A stretch of DNA of 52,098 bases from Alphaproteobacteria bacterium (GTDB taxonomy: Bacteria; Pseudomonadota; Alphaproteobacteria; UBA9655), in the NCBI GenBank assembly GCA_019746105.1, contig JAIESK010000090.1, positions 1-52,098 of the forward strand, given 5' to 3'. The position numbers and the translations under genes are program-made. Positions 20,382 through 29,934 of the stretch are shown here, piece after piece (the first letter of the stretch is position 1; every line of letters starts with the position of its first letter). The notes beneath the pieces were generated by a model, which saw nothing but the letters and a program-made list of their open reading frames with translations, was not told the DNA's origin and did not search any database.

Positions 20382-21791
20382 TTATACTCCATAATACATT
20401 TTAAATTCAATAGGCTGAGGTGTATGATCAAGGGCAACGACCTCTTCCCGTTTTAAATCAATAAAGCCATCAATAAGGTCATCGGAGAAAACGCCACCTT
20501 CTTTCAAGAATTCACGATCTTGATCAAGAGCGTTAAGGGCTTGCTGCAATGAACCAGCGACTTGTGGAATACCACGCGCCACTTCAGGATCATAGAGATT
20601 TCCCTCATGGGCCTCACCAGGATGGATTTTATTGCGGATCCCATCAAGACCCGCCATGAGCATGGCTGAAAAAGCCAAATAAGGATTGGCAGCAGCATCA
20701 GGAAAACGCGTTTCAATTCGCTTAGAATTCATGGAAGGCGTATGGGGAATACGAATGGAAGCTGACCGATTACGGGCAGAATAGGTTAACATAACGGGCG
20801 CCTCATAGCCGGGAATCAACCGTTTATAACTATTGGTTGTAGGGTTCGTAAATGCATTCAAAGCATGGGCGTGCTTAATAATTCCCCCTATATAATAAAG
20901 AGCTTCTTGGGAAAGATTTGCATAAGCATTCCCTGCAAAAAGAGAGTTTCCTTTATGCCATAAAGATTGATGCACATGCATTCCCGACCCATTATCCTGG
21001 TGGATGGGCTTTGGCATAAACGTAACCGTTTTACCATACATATGGGCCACGTTTTTGATGACATACTTATAAATTTGCAGGTTATCCGCTGTCCGGGTAA
21101 GGGTACTAAACTTAAAGCCGAGTTCATGCTGGCTGGGCGCCACTTCATGGTGATGTTTTTCAACTTCAATTCCCATTTCTTTGAGCGTGGAGAGCATCTC
21201 AGCTCTCATGTCTACAAGTTGATCCACGGGATTTACAGGGACATATCCTCCCTTAATACCGGGCCGATGCGCCAGGTTTCCTTGAGGGTCAACCTTTCCA
21301 GAATTGTAATCCCCTTCATCGGAGTCCACAAAATAATAGTTATGCTGCATCGCCACGTCATATCGCACATCATCAAAGATGAAAAACTCAGCTTCGGGAC
21401 CAAAATAAGCCGTATCCGCAAACCCTAGATCATGAAGATAAGCTTCAGCACGCTTTGCCACTCCCCGAGGATCACGAGAGTAAGACTTCCCTGTCAAAGG
21501 TTCAAGGATATCGCAGCTTATCACCAGTGTAGATTGAGCCGCAAAGGGATCCATCACAGCTGTTAAAAGGTCAGGCTTCATCTGCATATCCGAATCATCA
21601 ATCGCCTTCCAACCCGCTATGGAAGAACCATCAAACATAATACCATCTTCCAAAACGCTCTTATCTACCGCATCCTTATGAAAAGTCATATGATGCCAAG
21701 CACCACGGGGATCAGTAAAACGAAAATCAATAAAAGATACGTCCCGCTCTTTCATAAGAGCAAAAATAGATTCACTGGATAAAGGTTTCAT
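20382..21791 (-). CDS. glnA: Type I glutamine synthetase
   Basis: FDGSSIAGWKAIDDSDM, QDNGSGMHVHQSLW, NLYDPE adenylylation-site motif. Confidence 0.97.
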   Translation of the reverse strand: MKPLSSESIFALMKERDVSFIDFRFTDPRGAWHHMTFHKDAVDKSVLEDGIMFDGSSIAGWKAIDDSDMQMKPDLLTAVMDPFAAQSTLVISCDILEPLTGKSYSRDPRGVAKRAEAYLHDLGFADTAYFGPEAEFFIFDDVRYDVAMQHNYYFVDSDEGDYNSGKVDPQGNLAHRPGIKGGYVPVNPVDQLVDMRAEMLSTLKEMGIEVEKHHHEVAPSQHELGFKFSTLTRTADNLQIYKYVIKNVAHMYGKTVTFMPKPIHQDNGSGMHVHQSLWHKGNSLFAGNAYANLSQEALYYIGGIIKHAHALNAFTNPTTNSYKRLIPGYEAPVMLTYSARNRSASIRIPHTPSMNSKRIETRFPDAAANPYLAFSAMLMAGLDGIRNKIHPGEAHEGNLYDPEVARGIPQVAGSLQQALNALDQDREFLKEGGVFSDDLIDGFIDLKREEVVALDHTPQPIEFKMYYGV

Positions 21792-21937
21792 GAGGATCTC
21801 GCGATGTTAGGGTTACACAATGGTCTTTACACCGCTTTTTACGTTTAAGGGAATTTCCCTTTTTGCACAAGGGGGGATTTTCTATTCCTCAAAGACTTGC
21901 GTCCATAAAAGATCTTGTGTATACAACCCCTAGAAGT

Positions 21938-22012
21938 GGGCGCATAGCTCAGCGGGAGAGCACTACGGTGACATCGTAGGGGTCGCTGGTTCAATCCCAG
22001 CTGCGCCCACCA
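21938..22012 (+). tRNA. tRNA-Val (anticodon GAC), CCA encoded
   Basis: GGGCGCA acceptor paired with TGCGCCC; anticodon stem CTACG/CGTAG with loop GTGACAT; GGTTCAATC T-loop; terminal CCA. Confidence 0.96.
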
Positions 22013-22088
22013 TTTCTAAAAACCTCATTTTCCCTCTTGAGCCTCTCTGCCAAATGTTCTACTGCTTGTAAAGAGAAAGAGGTAAAAA

Positions 22089-23027
22089 ATGGCACTATCC
22101 CAAGCACAAAAACAGGAAATTCAGGAATTAAAAGCACAAGCAGAGCCCACACAGCGAGATATTTCCTCAGGCCTTGAGGAGGTGCTTTATGAAGCTTTTC
22201 CCGTATTAGATCACGGTTTTGTGCGTGTCATAGATTACATGGGAAATGACAACGCCATTGTGCAAGCTGCCCGCGTTTCTTATGGTAAAGGAACGAAAAA
22301 ACGCACAGAAGATCGGGGATTAATTCACTATCTTCTACGTCATGCACATACAACACCTTTTGAGATGTGTGAGATTAAATTTCATATCAAACTTCCCTTT
22401 TTTGTGGCTCGCCAATGGCTTCGCCATCGCACAGCCAACGTTAATGAATATTCTGCCCGTTATTCTATCCTGGACAAAGAATTTTACATTCCCTCAACAG
22501 AACATCTGGCAAGCCAATCCTCCATCAACAAACAAGGTCGTGGCGAAACTTTATCTTCCGAATATTCTCAAAAAGTCCGAGACCTTTTACGACAAGATGC
22601 TGAGCTCTGTTATTCTCATTATGAAGAACTGTTGAATGAGGATGCGGAAGGCAACGTCTTGGATCCTAAAAAAGAAAGTTTGGCGCGAGAGTTGGCGCGC
22701 ATGAACTTGCCTCTTAATTTTTACACCCAAATGTACTGGAAAATTGATTTGCATAACTTAATGCATTTCCTAACCTTGCGGGCAGATTCTCATGCCCAAT
22801 ATGAAATTCGAGTTTATGCAGATGTGATGTTGAAACTTCTTGAACGCTGGGTTCCTTACACTTATGAAGCCTATATGCAATATCGTAAAGAGGGGGCACG
22901 TCTTTCAAAAAATGGATTAGAAGCCGTCAAAAAATTACTTAAAGGTCAAATGGTTACTCAAGAAGAAAGTGGCATGAGTAAACGAGAATGGATTGAATTT
23001 TCCGAGCTACTTGATCTCTCTTCATAG
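22089..23027 (+). CDS. thyX: FAD-dependent thymidylate synthase
   Basis: ThyX motif [20 protein letters not shown] (RHRxxSxxxxSxR-like); [18 protein letters not shown]. Confidence 0.95.
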   Translation: MALSQAQKQEIQELKAQAEPTQRDISSGLEEVLYEAFPVLDHGFVRVIDYMGNDNAIVQAARVSYGKGTKKRTEDRGLIHYLLRHAHTTPFEMCEIKFHIKLPFFVARQWLRHRTANVNEYSARYSILDKEFYIPSTEHLASQSSINKQGRGETLSSEYSQKVRDLLRQDAELCYSHYEELLNEDAEGNVLDPKKESLARELARMNLPLNFYTQMYWKIDLHNLMHFLTLRADSHAQYEIRVYADVMLKLLERWVPYTYEAYMQYRKEGARLSKNGLEAVKKLLKGQMVTQEESGMSKREWIEFSELLDLSS

Positions 23028-23051
23028 ACTCTATATAAGGTAAAAATAAAC

Positions 23052-23312
23052 TTGACGCAAAAGAGCAAGATAAGCAAAGAAGGAAATAAAAAGTGTATGC
23101 CCTCAAGTACCCTTACCCTCACCAAATGGGATGCAGCGATCGTCCTTAAACAAGACGGATCTTTTGAAGCGTCACTCCCTCAAATTCAAGGCGAATATAT
23201 CCCTGACAATGTCATCTTAGGCGCGGCTCTTGCTTTTGCCTTACGGAACGAAAACCTCTGCACCCTCATCCGTGAAAACTTTGAGCGAGAATGCGGGGGA
23301 AAAAATCAGTAA
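23052..23312 (+). CDS. Small hypothetical protein
   Basis: 86-aa ORF downstream of thyX; non-ATG start, no recognised domain. Confidence 0.4.
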   Translation: MTQKSKISKEGNKKCMPSSTLTLTKWDAAIVLKQDGSFEASLPQIQGEYIPDNVILGAALAFALRNENLCTLIRENFERECGGKNQ

Positions 23313-23502
23313 TTAGAAGTTTGCTTTCAAGCCCTTGAGCGCAAAGGAAGAGAGTTTGAGACCTTTTCCTAATTACTAAAGTTAATTACAAAATTCCAGT
23401 AGTTGTGAGGGATGACATCTTAGGTGATATGGTGATTACTAAAAAACTCCCCCTATGGGGAGCTGACACAACTGACAATACTGACAAAAACATCTCCCAT
23501 TG

Positions 23503-23546
23503 TGCCATCCTGAGACCCTGGGTAACACGAGGGGAACACAGAATCT
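23503..23546. repeat. Degenerate family-1 half element
   Basis: gccatcctgagaccctgggtaacacgaggggaacacagaatctt resembles one arm of the complete copies. Confidence 0.5.
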
Positions 23547-23560
23547 TGAAACTTTAAAGG

Positions 23561-23670
23561 CAATCCTGAGTCCCTTTCGCTACGCTCAAGGTCTCAGGAT
23601 GACACCACTTTGTATTTATTAGAGCAATGTCATCCTGAGGAGCCACAATGTGGCGAACTCAGGATCTCTT
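23561..23670. repeat. Paired-hairpin repeat, family 1 (REPIN-like)
   Basis: ATCCTGAG...CTCAGGATGAC-spacer-GTCATCCTGAG...CTCAGGATC. Confidence 0.8.
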
Positions 23671-23710
23671 CAGATGACAAGTGCTCCGAAGTCTGCAATT
23701 CCCTACAAGG

Positions 23711-23983
23711 CTATTTATTTGTATTAGCAGAGGGTTGTTTCAAGCTCGCGACCTCAGCTTCAAGACGCTTCACCCGCTCTTCCAGTTTTTGTATTTGATG
23801 TTGTTGAGCTTCAACGCTTTCAAACACCTCATTGGCTGGAGGATCAGAAAAGAAAGGATGTTGAGGCACGACCTCTTCTGCAGAAGCCGGCGGCAATCTA
23901 TCTGTTTGAATGTAAAGATCTTTCGTCGTTGCAAAAGAAGCTCCTCCACAACAAACCGCTATCATTAAAGCGATCGTTTTGCT
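23711..23983 (-). CDS. Small secreted protein with C-terminal coiled coil
   Basis: MSKTIALMIAVCCGGASFA signal; QQHQIQKLEERVKRLEAEVASLKQ heptads. Confidence 0.6.
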   Translation of the reverse strand, partial: SKTIALMIAVCCGGASFATTKDLYIQTDRLPPASAEEVVPQHPFFSDPPANEVFESVEAQQHQIQKLEERVKRLEAEVASLKQPSANTNK

Positions 23984-23996
23984 CATAGCTTTTTTC

Positions 23997-24569
23997 CTAT
24001 GATTTCCCGTTCTGCGAAGGAGAAATCCAGCCAATATTCCCATCTTCCCGTCGGTAAACCACATTCAGTTGATCATGGGCCACATTGTTAAAGAGCACGG
24101 CTTGGGAATCCGAAAGGTCCAAATGCATCACAGCCTCACTTACCGTAAGACTGGGAATGTCTGTTTTTGTCTCTGCAATAATGAGAGGATGATCTTCCGT
24201 TGATTCCTTATCGGTTTCACTATGGATCACATACTGATAACCTGCTGCCTTTTTGTAATCCACATCTCGCTTTTTTGTATGATCAATAAGTTTCTTTTTA
24301 TAGCGCCGCAGACGCTTTTCAAAAGTTTCCATGGCTTGTTCCAGGCAAACATAGGCTTCATCCGTATCATAATAAGCCCTAACAAAAACCCCGCGTCCTA
24401 AATGCATTTCCACATCACAGCGAACCATGGGTCCATTACGTGAAAACGTGACGGATGTTTCAAGTGGACTTAACTCATACTTTTTACATACGTCTTGAAC
24501 CTTGTCCTCAGCTTGCTTGCGCAGCGCTGCACTGACTTCAATCTTTTTTCCTGTAACTTGCGTTTGCAT
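23997..24569 (-). CDS. hpf: Ribosome hibernation promoting factor, long form (HPF/RaiA)
   Basis: MQTQVTGKKIEVSAALRKQAEDKV N-terminal domain; C-terminal PSLTVSEAVMHLDLSDSQAVLFNNVAHDQLNVVYRREDGNIGWISP. Confidence 0.92.
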   Translation of the reverse strand: MQTQVTGKKIEVSAALRKQAEDKVQDVCKKYELSPLETSVTFSRNGPMVRCDVEMHLGRGVFVRAYYDTDEAYVCLEQAMETFEKRLRRYKKKLIDHTKKRDVDYKKAAGYQYVIHSETDKESTEDHPLIIAETKTDIPSLTVSEAVMHLDLSDSQAVLFNNVAHDQLNVVYRREDGNIGWISPSQNGKS

Positions 24570-24748
24570 GAAACCACCTCTCCTATATTTAATTATATGT
24601 GTTATCTTGTTTCTTATATGATACGGCGATTTGAGAAAGATGTCCAGCAGCACATTTCTTATAAAATAGAGAACTTTTAACCATTAGTTAGTTTTCTTTA
24701 TGGTATTATTATTGTATATATTGTATATATGTTTTCTGGTGTTATTTT

Positions 24749-27700
24749 ATGAAAAAACATATTCAAACTTTCCTTTATTCATTCTCCTTATTTTCCAGTC
24801 TCTTTTTTACGCAAGAAGCTAAGGCAAAGCTTTCATTTCGTGACTTTAAAAATGTAACACGCCATTTTAAAGAGGGGAAAAAATATAACTCTCCTACCTT
24901 AGGCCAAGTCCTTTTAGAGTCCGGTGTTATCGACGATATCCGATTTAATTGGGACTTTGAAAATGGGTACAAAGAAGGACGGAGAGAATATGTTCAAGAC
25001 ACCTCTCAAGATCCCGTTTGGAATTTGACGAAGCTTTTATTCCCTTCACCCTCAGGAGCTCTCGCGGTAACCACATCAGCCCCCTCAAATTTTGGCAATA
25101 ATGTTACGTCTCCTGAAACCGTTTCGATTTTGATGAATTTTGCTAATAATGTCCGCAAAAGAGAAGATACTTTTCGCAAGCAAATGCAAGGCAAGATGAA
25201 GAAAAACAACTTGAAGTCTGAGGAAGACTATTATGCTTGGGCAGAAGAAAATGGAGTTAAAAAGAATTTATTTTCGAAAAAAGAGCTCGATCAGCTTACG
25301 GGTCTCCTTTTTAAAAGCATGGGTAAAGATAAAGCTACAGAGAAAGAAAAAACTGATTTACGGAAGAATGGAATCACACCAATTTTAAATGCGATTCAAG
25401 GATCAATTGCAGAAGAGTTAAAACCCGATTCCATTTATCCTCACCATTTTACGGAGCAAATCATCACTGCGTTTCTCGCAGAGAAATTTAATACAGAAGA
25501 CGATATTTTAACTTTTATGAGGCACTGCGACGATGACATCGTTGACAAATCTAATTTACCCGAAAAACTAGAGAAATTGGAGGAAGATGAGATTGAGATC
25601 ATCGCAAAAAAAGAACAGATGGATTACGATGATTATTATGCTCTTGCTAATGTAAACAGTTTGACCACAACCACACCCTATAAACCCGGCCAAACTCCAG
25701 TATCTGCTGAAAAGGCATATGCCTTCAACCGCAAGACTAGAACCCTTGATTTGCAAGATACTTTTTCTGATTGTGGCGAAACAGCCCTGCGCCACTTAAT
25801 AAATTTATTGCTTTACGATCCCAAAAGTAAAACATTTCAATGGGAGAAGTTAAAAGAGAGATTTGATGAAATAGAAAATCCTTATATTGGAAACTTATTC
25901 AAATTCTATGAAAAGCAAAATCCCGATGATTCCAACAACGGGCATATCGATTTCAGAGCACTCTGGAATACGGTTGTAGGAGATCTAAATGCTCTGAATG
26001 GGTCTCCTCATAAGATTCTTTATCGCACTGGGACAAATAATATCGTCTCCGGCTTTATCAATGCGATTCGTGTATTTGAAAAAGTGTTTGATCTAAAGCT
26101 CACTCCCTACCCGCAATCTAGTGATCTCAACGAAAAAGCCGAATGGGTCAAAAACTCATTTCTTGAACTATGCAAGACAGTTAACCCTTACCGAGAATAT
26201 AAAGTTGAGTTTTTAACGCCTAAAGAAGAAGTGGGTGAACTTACAGGTACCCTCAAAGTTACTGTCAGCGCTCCTCTCAAGGAAGGTCAAGTTGAGAGCC
26301 AAGGTTTGTTTTCTTTTCTGTATAACGGAAGCGTAATTCATATGGGAATAGGGCAAATAGAAAACTTAGCCTCCACAAAAGCCATGGATTTCAACGAGAT
26401 TCTGACTCAAAAAATGAAATTTCATTCTCAAAATGAGAGTGAAGACGCGCTTTGGTTATTAACCCCCGAAAATCTTGCAAAGGAACATCTCCATACGCCC
26501 CTCTTTCAACTCTTGAGTCAAAAAATAAATGATGCCGAATCACGAATTGCCTTTATTAAAAAAATCAGTGAAAACTTTGAGGAATTGAAGGCTCATTCTT
26601 ATTTTTCAAAGATCACGCGATCTCTCAGCCATGTTTTAGCAGACATGGCTTGGGATGATGCCTTTGTCATTGAAAAAGCATCGCCCTTAATTCTTCCCTT
26701 TTTAGAAATTCCTGAACTCCGAAATGTTTTAAGCGAAAAAATTAAAACTCTTAATTTATCAAAATCTCAAATTAAAGAGATTAGGGGGTTGAAACACTTA
26801 AAAAAACTAGAAAATCTTAATCTTGATGACACCCCAAATCTTAAATTTTTATCCCTTGTGGGCCTTAAAAACCTCCGGTCTCTTCAATTAAAAGATTCTG
26901 CGCTTTCAAAAATTGAAGGGCTCGAGACATTGAAGACACCTCTAAAAGTTTCGATGGTGGGAGCGAAAAATTTAAATCTTGAGGATTTTCCTTCTACAAC
27001 CATTGGGCTTGTCATGTCGCCACCGACCTTGGAAAACTTTAATGACTTTTTAAGAGAAAAATTCCCAAATCTCCACTTTTTGAGTTTTGTTGATCCTGCA
27101 GATCAAAGTCATTCGCCTCTTGAAGTCAAAAATAATCCTTCTATCAAAACCCTTATGTTTCATGGTGTATTTCAACACATAAATCTCGAAGAGATGCATG
27201 AATTAACAAGCATACATTTCCATAAAAACATCGAGAAGGTTAGCTTAAATAACATTCCGAAAATACGTAACCTCAATTTTAAGGATATTGAAAAATTGAG
27301 AGAACTAAGCGTTATGAGTCTTAAAAACCTGAATGAGCTCACTCTGGAGAACACAACAGACCTCCAGAAATTACAGCTGAATAATTTAGAAAAGGTAAGA
27401 AAAATAGACCTTACAGGTTCATCGGTTAAAACCATTGAAGGTCTTGATCATGAAAATTTATCCCAGCTTAACGAACTTATACTTAAAGGCACAACCCAAC
27501 TTGGGGAAGTCCATTTGGAGCAAATGAGTCAAGTTCAAGTCATAAATCTCAATAATTCTTCGCTTTATAAAGCTGATATTGAAAACCTTGAGCAACTGAG
27601 GTTCCTGAATTTAGCAGGTACCAGAAATCTTGAGGAAGTAACCCTTAAAAATCTTAATAAATTAACAGAATTCAATCTGAAAGGTTCACTTATCAGAAGG

Positions 27701-27970
27701 TTAACTTTAGAGAATATGGATTCTCTTCAGCTTCTAGACCTGACTAATCTCCCCCACCTTGAACAAGTTATTTTCAAAGGATCTTTTAAAAAACTCAATA
27801 CTTTTTGGGCTAACGGTTCTAAAAATCTCAAAAGCATTGAAGGCCTTGAAAATCTTGCTAATCTTGACAACATGGAGGCGAGAGGGAGTGGCCTTCCTCG
27901 TCAGAAAATCAAGGGGTTGCGTTCCGGAGTCGCCCTAAGTGCTGATGATAGGAATGAATTAGGGGAATGA
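24749..27970 (+). CDS. Secreted leucine-rich-repeat protein (LRR2), 1073 aa, paralogue of LRR1
   Basis: Signal peptide; TRHFKEGKKYNSPTLG and YKEGRREYVQDTSQDPVWNLTKLLFPSPSG align with LRR1; C-terminal LRRs. Confidence 0.85.
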   Translation: MKKHIQTFLYSFSLFSSLFFTQEAKAKLSFRDFKNVTRHFKEGKKYNSPTLGQVLLESGVIDDIRFNWDFENGYKEGRREYVQDTSQDPVWNLTKLLFPSPSGALAVTTSAPSNFGNNVTSPETVSILMNFANNVRKREDTFRKQMQGKMKKNNLKSEEDYYAWAEENGVKKNLFSKKELDQLTGLLFKSMGKDKATEKEKTDLRKNGITPILNAIQGSIAEELKPDSIYPHHFTEQIITAFLAEKFNTEDDILTFMRHCDDDIVDKSNLPEKLEKLEEDEIEIIAKKEQMDYDDYYALANVNSLTTTTPYKPGQTPVSAEKAYAFNRKTRTLDLQDTFSDCGETALRHLINLLLYDPKSKTFQWEKLKERFDEIENPYIGNLFKFYEKQNPDDSNNGHIDFRALWNTVVGDLNALNGSPHKILYRTGTNNIVSGFINAIRVFEKVFDLKLTPYPQSSDLNEKAEWVKNSFLELCKTVNPYREYKVEFLTPKEEVGELTGTLKVTVSAPLKEGQVESQGLFSFLYNGSVIHMGIGQIENLASTKAMDFNEILTQKMKFHSQNESEDALWLLTPENLAKEHLHTPLFQLLSQKINDAESRIAFIKKISENFEELKAHSYFSKITRSLSHVLADMAWDDAFVIEKASPLILPFLEIPELRNVLSEKIKTLNLSKSQIKEIRGLKHLKKLENLNLDDTPNLKFLSLVGLKNLRSLQLKDSALSKIEGLETLKTPLKVSMVGAKNLNLEDFPSTTIGLVMSPPTLENFNDFLREKFPNLHFLSFVDPADQSHSPLEVKNNPSIKTLMFHGVFQHINLEEMHELTSIHFHKNIEKVSLNNIPKIRNLNFKDIEKLRELSVMSLKNLNELTLENTTDLQKLQLNNLEKVRKIDLTGSSVKTIEGLDHENLSQLNELILKGTTQLGEVHLEQMSQVQVINLNNSSLYKADIENLEQLRFLNLAGTRNLEEVTLKNLNKLTEFNLKGSLIRRLTLENMDSLQLLDLTNLPHLEQVIFKGSFKKLNTFWANGSKNLKSIEGLENLANLDNMEARGSGLPRQKIKGLRSGVALSADDRNELGE

Positions 27971-28033
27971 GCCCGGCTATATGTCATTAGAACAAATTAC
28001 AAAATTCCAGTGTTCTAAAATAGACAGCCGGGC
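27971..28033. repeat. Nested perfect inverted repeats downstream of LRR2
   Basis: GCCCGGCT...AGCCGGGC (8 bp) enclosing TTAGAACA...TGTTCTAA (8 bp). Confidence 0.75.
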
Positions 28034-28090
28034 CTCTTATATCTTAACTTTAGAAGTTTAGAAGGTTAGAAGAGAGCTAAAAGAGCTCCA

Positions 28091-28426
28091 TCAAAACAGC
28101 TTCTGCCCATTTTCAACTTGGGGATCAATGGTGGCAAGACAAATTGCGCCTTGCTTGTCTGGACATCCCAACAGCAAAAATTGAGATTCAAAGCCTGCAA
28201 TGTTTTTAGTCCCCAGGTTAACAGCGCCTAAAACTTGGCGGCCAATTAAGCTTTCCGGTGAGTAATGGACCGTCACTTGGGCCGAGGTTTGAAGCACCCC
28301 CAGCTCAGGGCCAAAGTCAACCCACACCTTAAAGGCAGGTTTTTGGGCCCGTGGAAAAGGTTCGGCTTTCACCACCGTGCCTGAGCGAATGTTTACTTTT
28401 TCGAAATCATTGTAGGTAATCTGCAT
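28091..28426 (-). CDS. csaA: tRNA-binding domain protein CsaA
   Basis: FEKVNIRSGTVVKAEPFPRAQKPAFKVWVDFG; AVNLGTKNIAGFESQFLLLG. Confidence 0.92.
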   Translation of the reverse strand: MQITYNDFEKVNIRSGTVVKAEPFPRAQKPAFKVWVDFGPELGVLQTSAQVTVHYSPESLIGRQVLGAVNLGTKNIAGFESQFLLLGCPDKQGAICLATIDPQVENGQKLF

Positions 28427-28495
28427 AGCTAAGTTCTCCTTGCTGAGAAAGATTTTTACGCGTCCTCATTATGGACACACGATAATGGTCTCGCA

Positions 28496-28604
28496 AGATC
28501 CTGAGCTCGTCCCTGCGGGACTCCTCAGGATGACAACTATTTGTTTTTAACAATAAATTTTGTCATCCTGAGACCTCGAGTGTAGCGAGAGGGACTCAGG
28601 ATCT
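28496..28604. repeat. Paired-hairpin repeat, family 1 (REPIN-like)
   Basis: AGATCCTGAG...CTCAGGATGAC-spacer-GTCATCCTGAG...CTCAGGATC. Confidence 0.8.
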
Positions 28605-28828
28605 TTTCAATACCAGAATTAAAGTTTTTTGAAAAACAGAGTAGTAGGCGGGTTATCGCTTATAAAGAAAAGCACTTTTTGTGAATTTACTGCATATCAT
28701 ATTTTTTATTTAAGAATTTTCGAACTGGTTGTCAAGTAAGCCAGTTAAAAAAAAAAGCCCCCTCACCCACAACGGAGAGGAGTAATTTTCATCCTAAGGC
28801 GAACTGACAAACTGACAACACTGACAGC

Positions 28829-29041
28829 CTACCCCCCACAGGACGAACAACCGCCGAATGTATCGCCTCTAAAGTCATTAGAAAAGCCCCACTCTCCTTT
28901 GAGGTGGCGATCGAGGACGCTCGGACTCTCTTCCCGGGCTTCAAGAGGAATTGTAAAGCCCTGAGGTTCTTCATCCTTCGCCTCTATAGAAAAAGGGAGA
29001 AGGCATAAAACGAACACAGCCCCTATAATACTTTTTCTCAT
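28829..29041 (-). CDS. Small secreted hypothetical protein with C-terminal GGCSSCGG
   Basis: MRKSIIGAVFVLCLLPFSIEA signal; short mature region. Confidence 0.5.
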   Translation of the reverse strand: MRKSIIGAVFVLCLLPFSIEAKDEEPQGFTIPLEAREESPSVLDRHLKGEWGFSNDFRGDTFGGCSSCGG

Positions 29042-29106
29042 TCCATCCTTTCCCATTTAAGTGAGGTTCCACGGCCCTTCCGCGGATCCATCTTAATGAT
29101 TATCCA

Positions 29107-29219
29107 TAAGATCCTGAGTCTCTTTCGCTTTGCGAAAGGTCTCAGGATGACAAAAACACTCACCAAAATATAAAGAGTTGTCATTCTGAGGAGCCCGTAG
29201 GGCGAGCTCAGGATCTTTT
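29107..29219. repeat. Paired-hairpin repeat, family 1 (REPIN-like)
   Basis: AGATCCTGAG...CTCAGGATGAC-spacer-GTCATTCTGAG...CTCAGGATC. Confidence 0.8.
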
Positions 29220-29313
29220 CAACAATACAGTCATTATAGTTCTAAAATGACTAGCATCTTCTCTGGCTTTTCGATTAAAGTATACCAACAATAGATAAAA
29301 ACAAAAGGCCTCT

Positions 29314-29934
29314 ATGATCACCCTTGATACCTTTCCAGAAATAATCGTTCTTATGGTGGCCTATCTTTTAGGCTCTATCCCCTCAGGTATCCTTGTCAGT
29401 TGGTTATGCAAGCTCCCTGACCCACGCACCATCGGCTCGGGTAACATTGGAGCTACCAACATGCTGCGCCTTGGCAACAAGGGAGCGGCTCTTCTCACTC
29501 TGTTTTTTGATGTGCTCAAAGGAAGCCTTGCTGTTATTTTTGCCCTTATTTTTGTGCCGTTCTTCACCCAATACGCAGCCATTATGGCAGTCGTCGGGCA
29601 CATCTGGTCTGTTTGGCTCATGTTCCGTGGAGGCAAGGGAGTCGCAACCGCCTTTGGAGCTATGTTAATTCTCAACTGGATTTTAGCCTTGGCATGCCTT
29701 GGTACATGGATTACCTTTGCACTTACAACCCGTTATTCTTCTGTTGCATCACTGACAACCTTTCTTTTAAGTTCAGTCTATGCCTATTTTATGGAGGCAA
29801 CTAATTTAATTGAGACATGTCTCATTTTGACGGTGCTTATTTTTTGGACCCATCGTCATAATATTCAACGCTTACTCAAAGGAAAAGAGACGAAAATTGG
29901 CGCAACCTCTTCCCCACCTTCTACAAGAAAATGA
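29314..29934 (+). CDS. plsY: Glycerol-3-phosphate acyltransferase PlsY
   Basis: YLLGSIPSGILVSW, IGSGNIGATNMLR, WLMFRGGKGVATAFG. Confidence 0.95.
   Translation: MITLDTFPEIIVLMVAYLLGSIPSGILVSWLCKLPDPRTIGSGNIGATNMLRLGNKGAALLTLFFDVLKGSLAVIFALIFVPFFTQYAAIMAVVGHIWSVWLMFRGGKGVATAFGAMLILNWILALACLGTWITFALTTRYSSVASLTTFLLSSVYAYFMEATNLIETCLILTVLIFWTHRHNIQRLLKGKETKIGATSSPPSTRK

Noticed and set aside
24569-24653. N-terminal extension of HPF (MLLDIFLKSPYHIRNKITHI...)
   Set aside because: HPF homology begins at MQTQVTGKK; the upstream part is non-homologous leader sequence with an unlikely start.
29897-29934. plsY/dprA overlap as unusual
   Set aside because: A 38-nt overlap in a tight gene cluster is common in bacteria.
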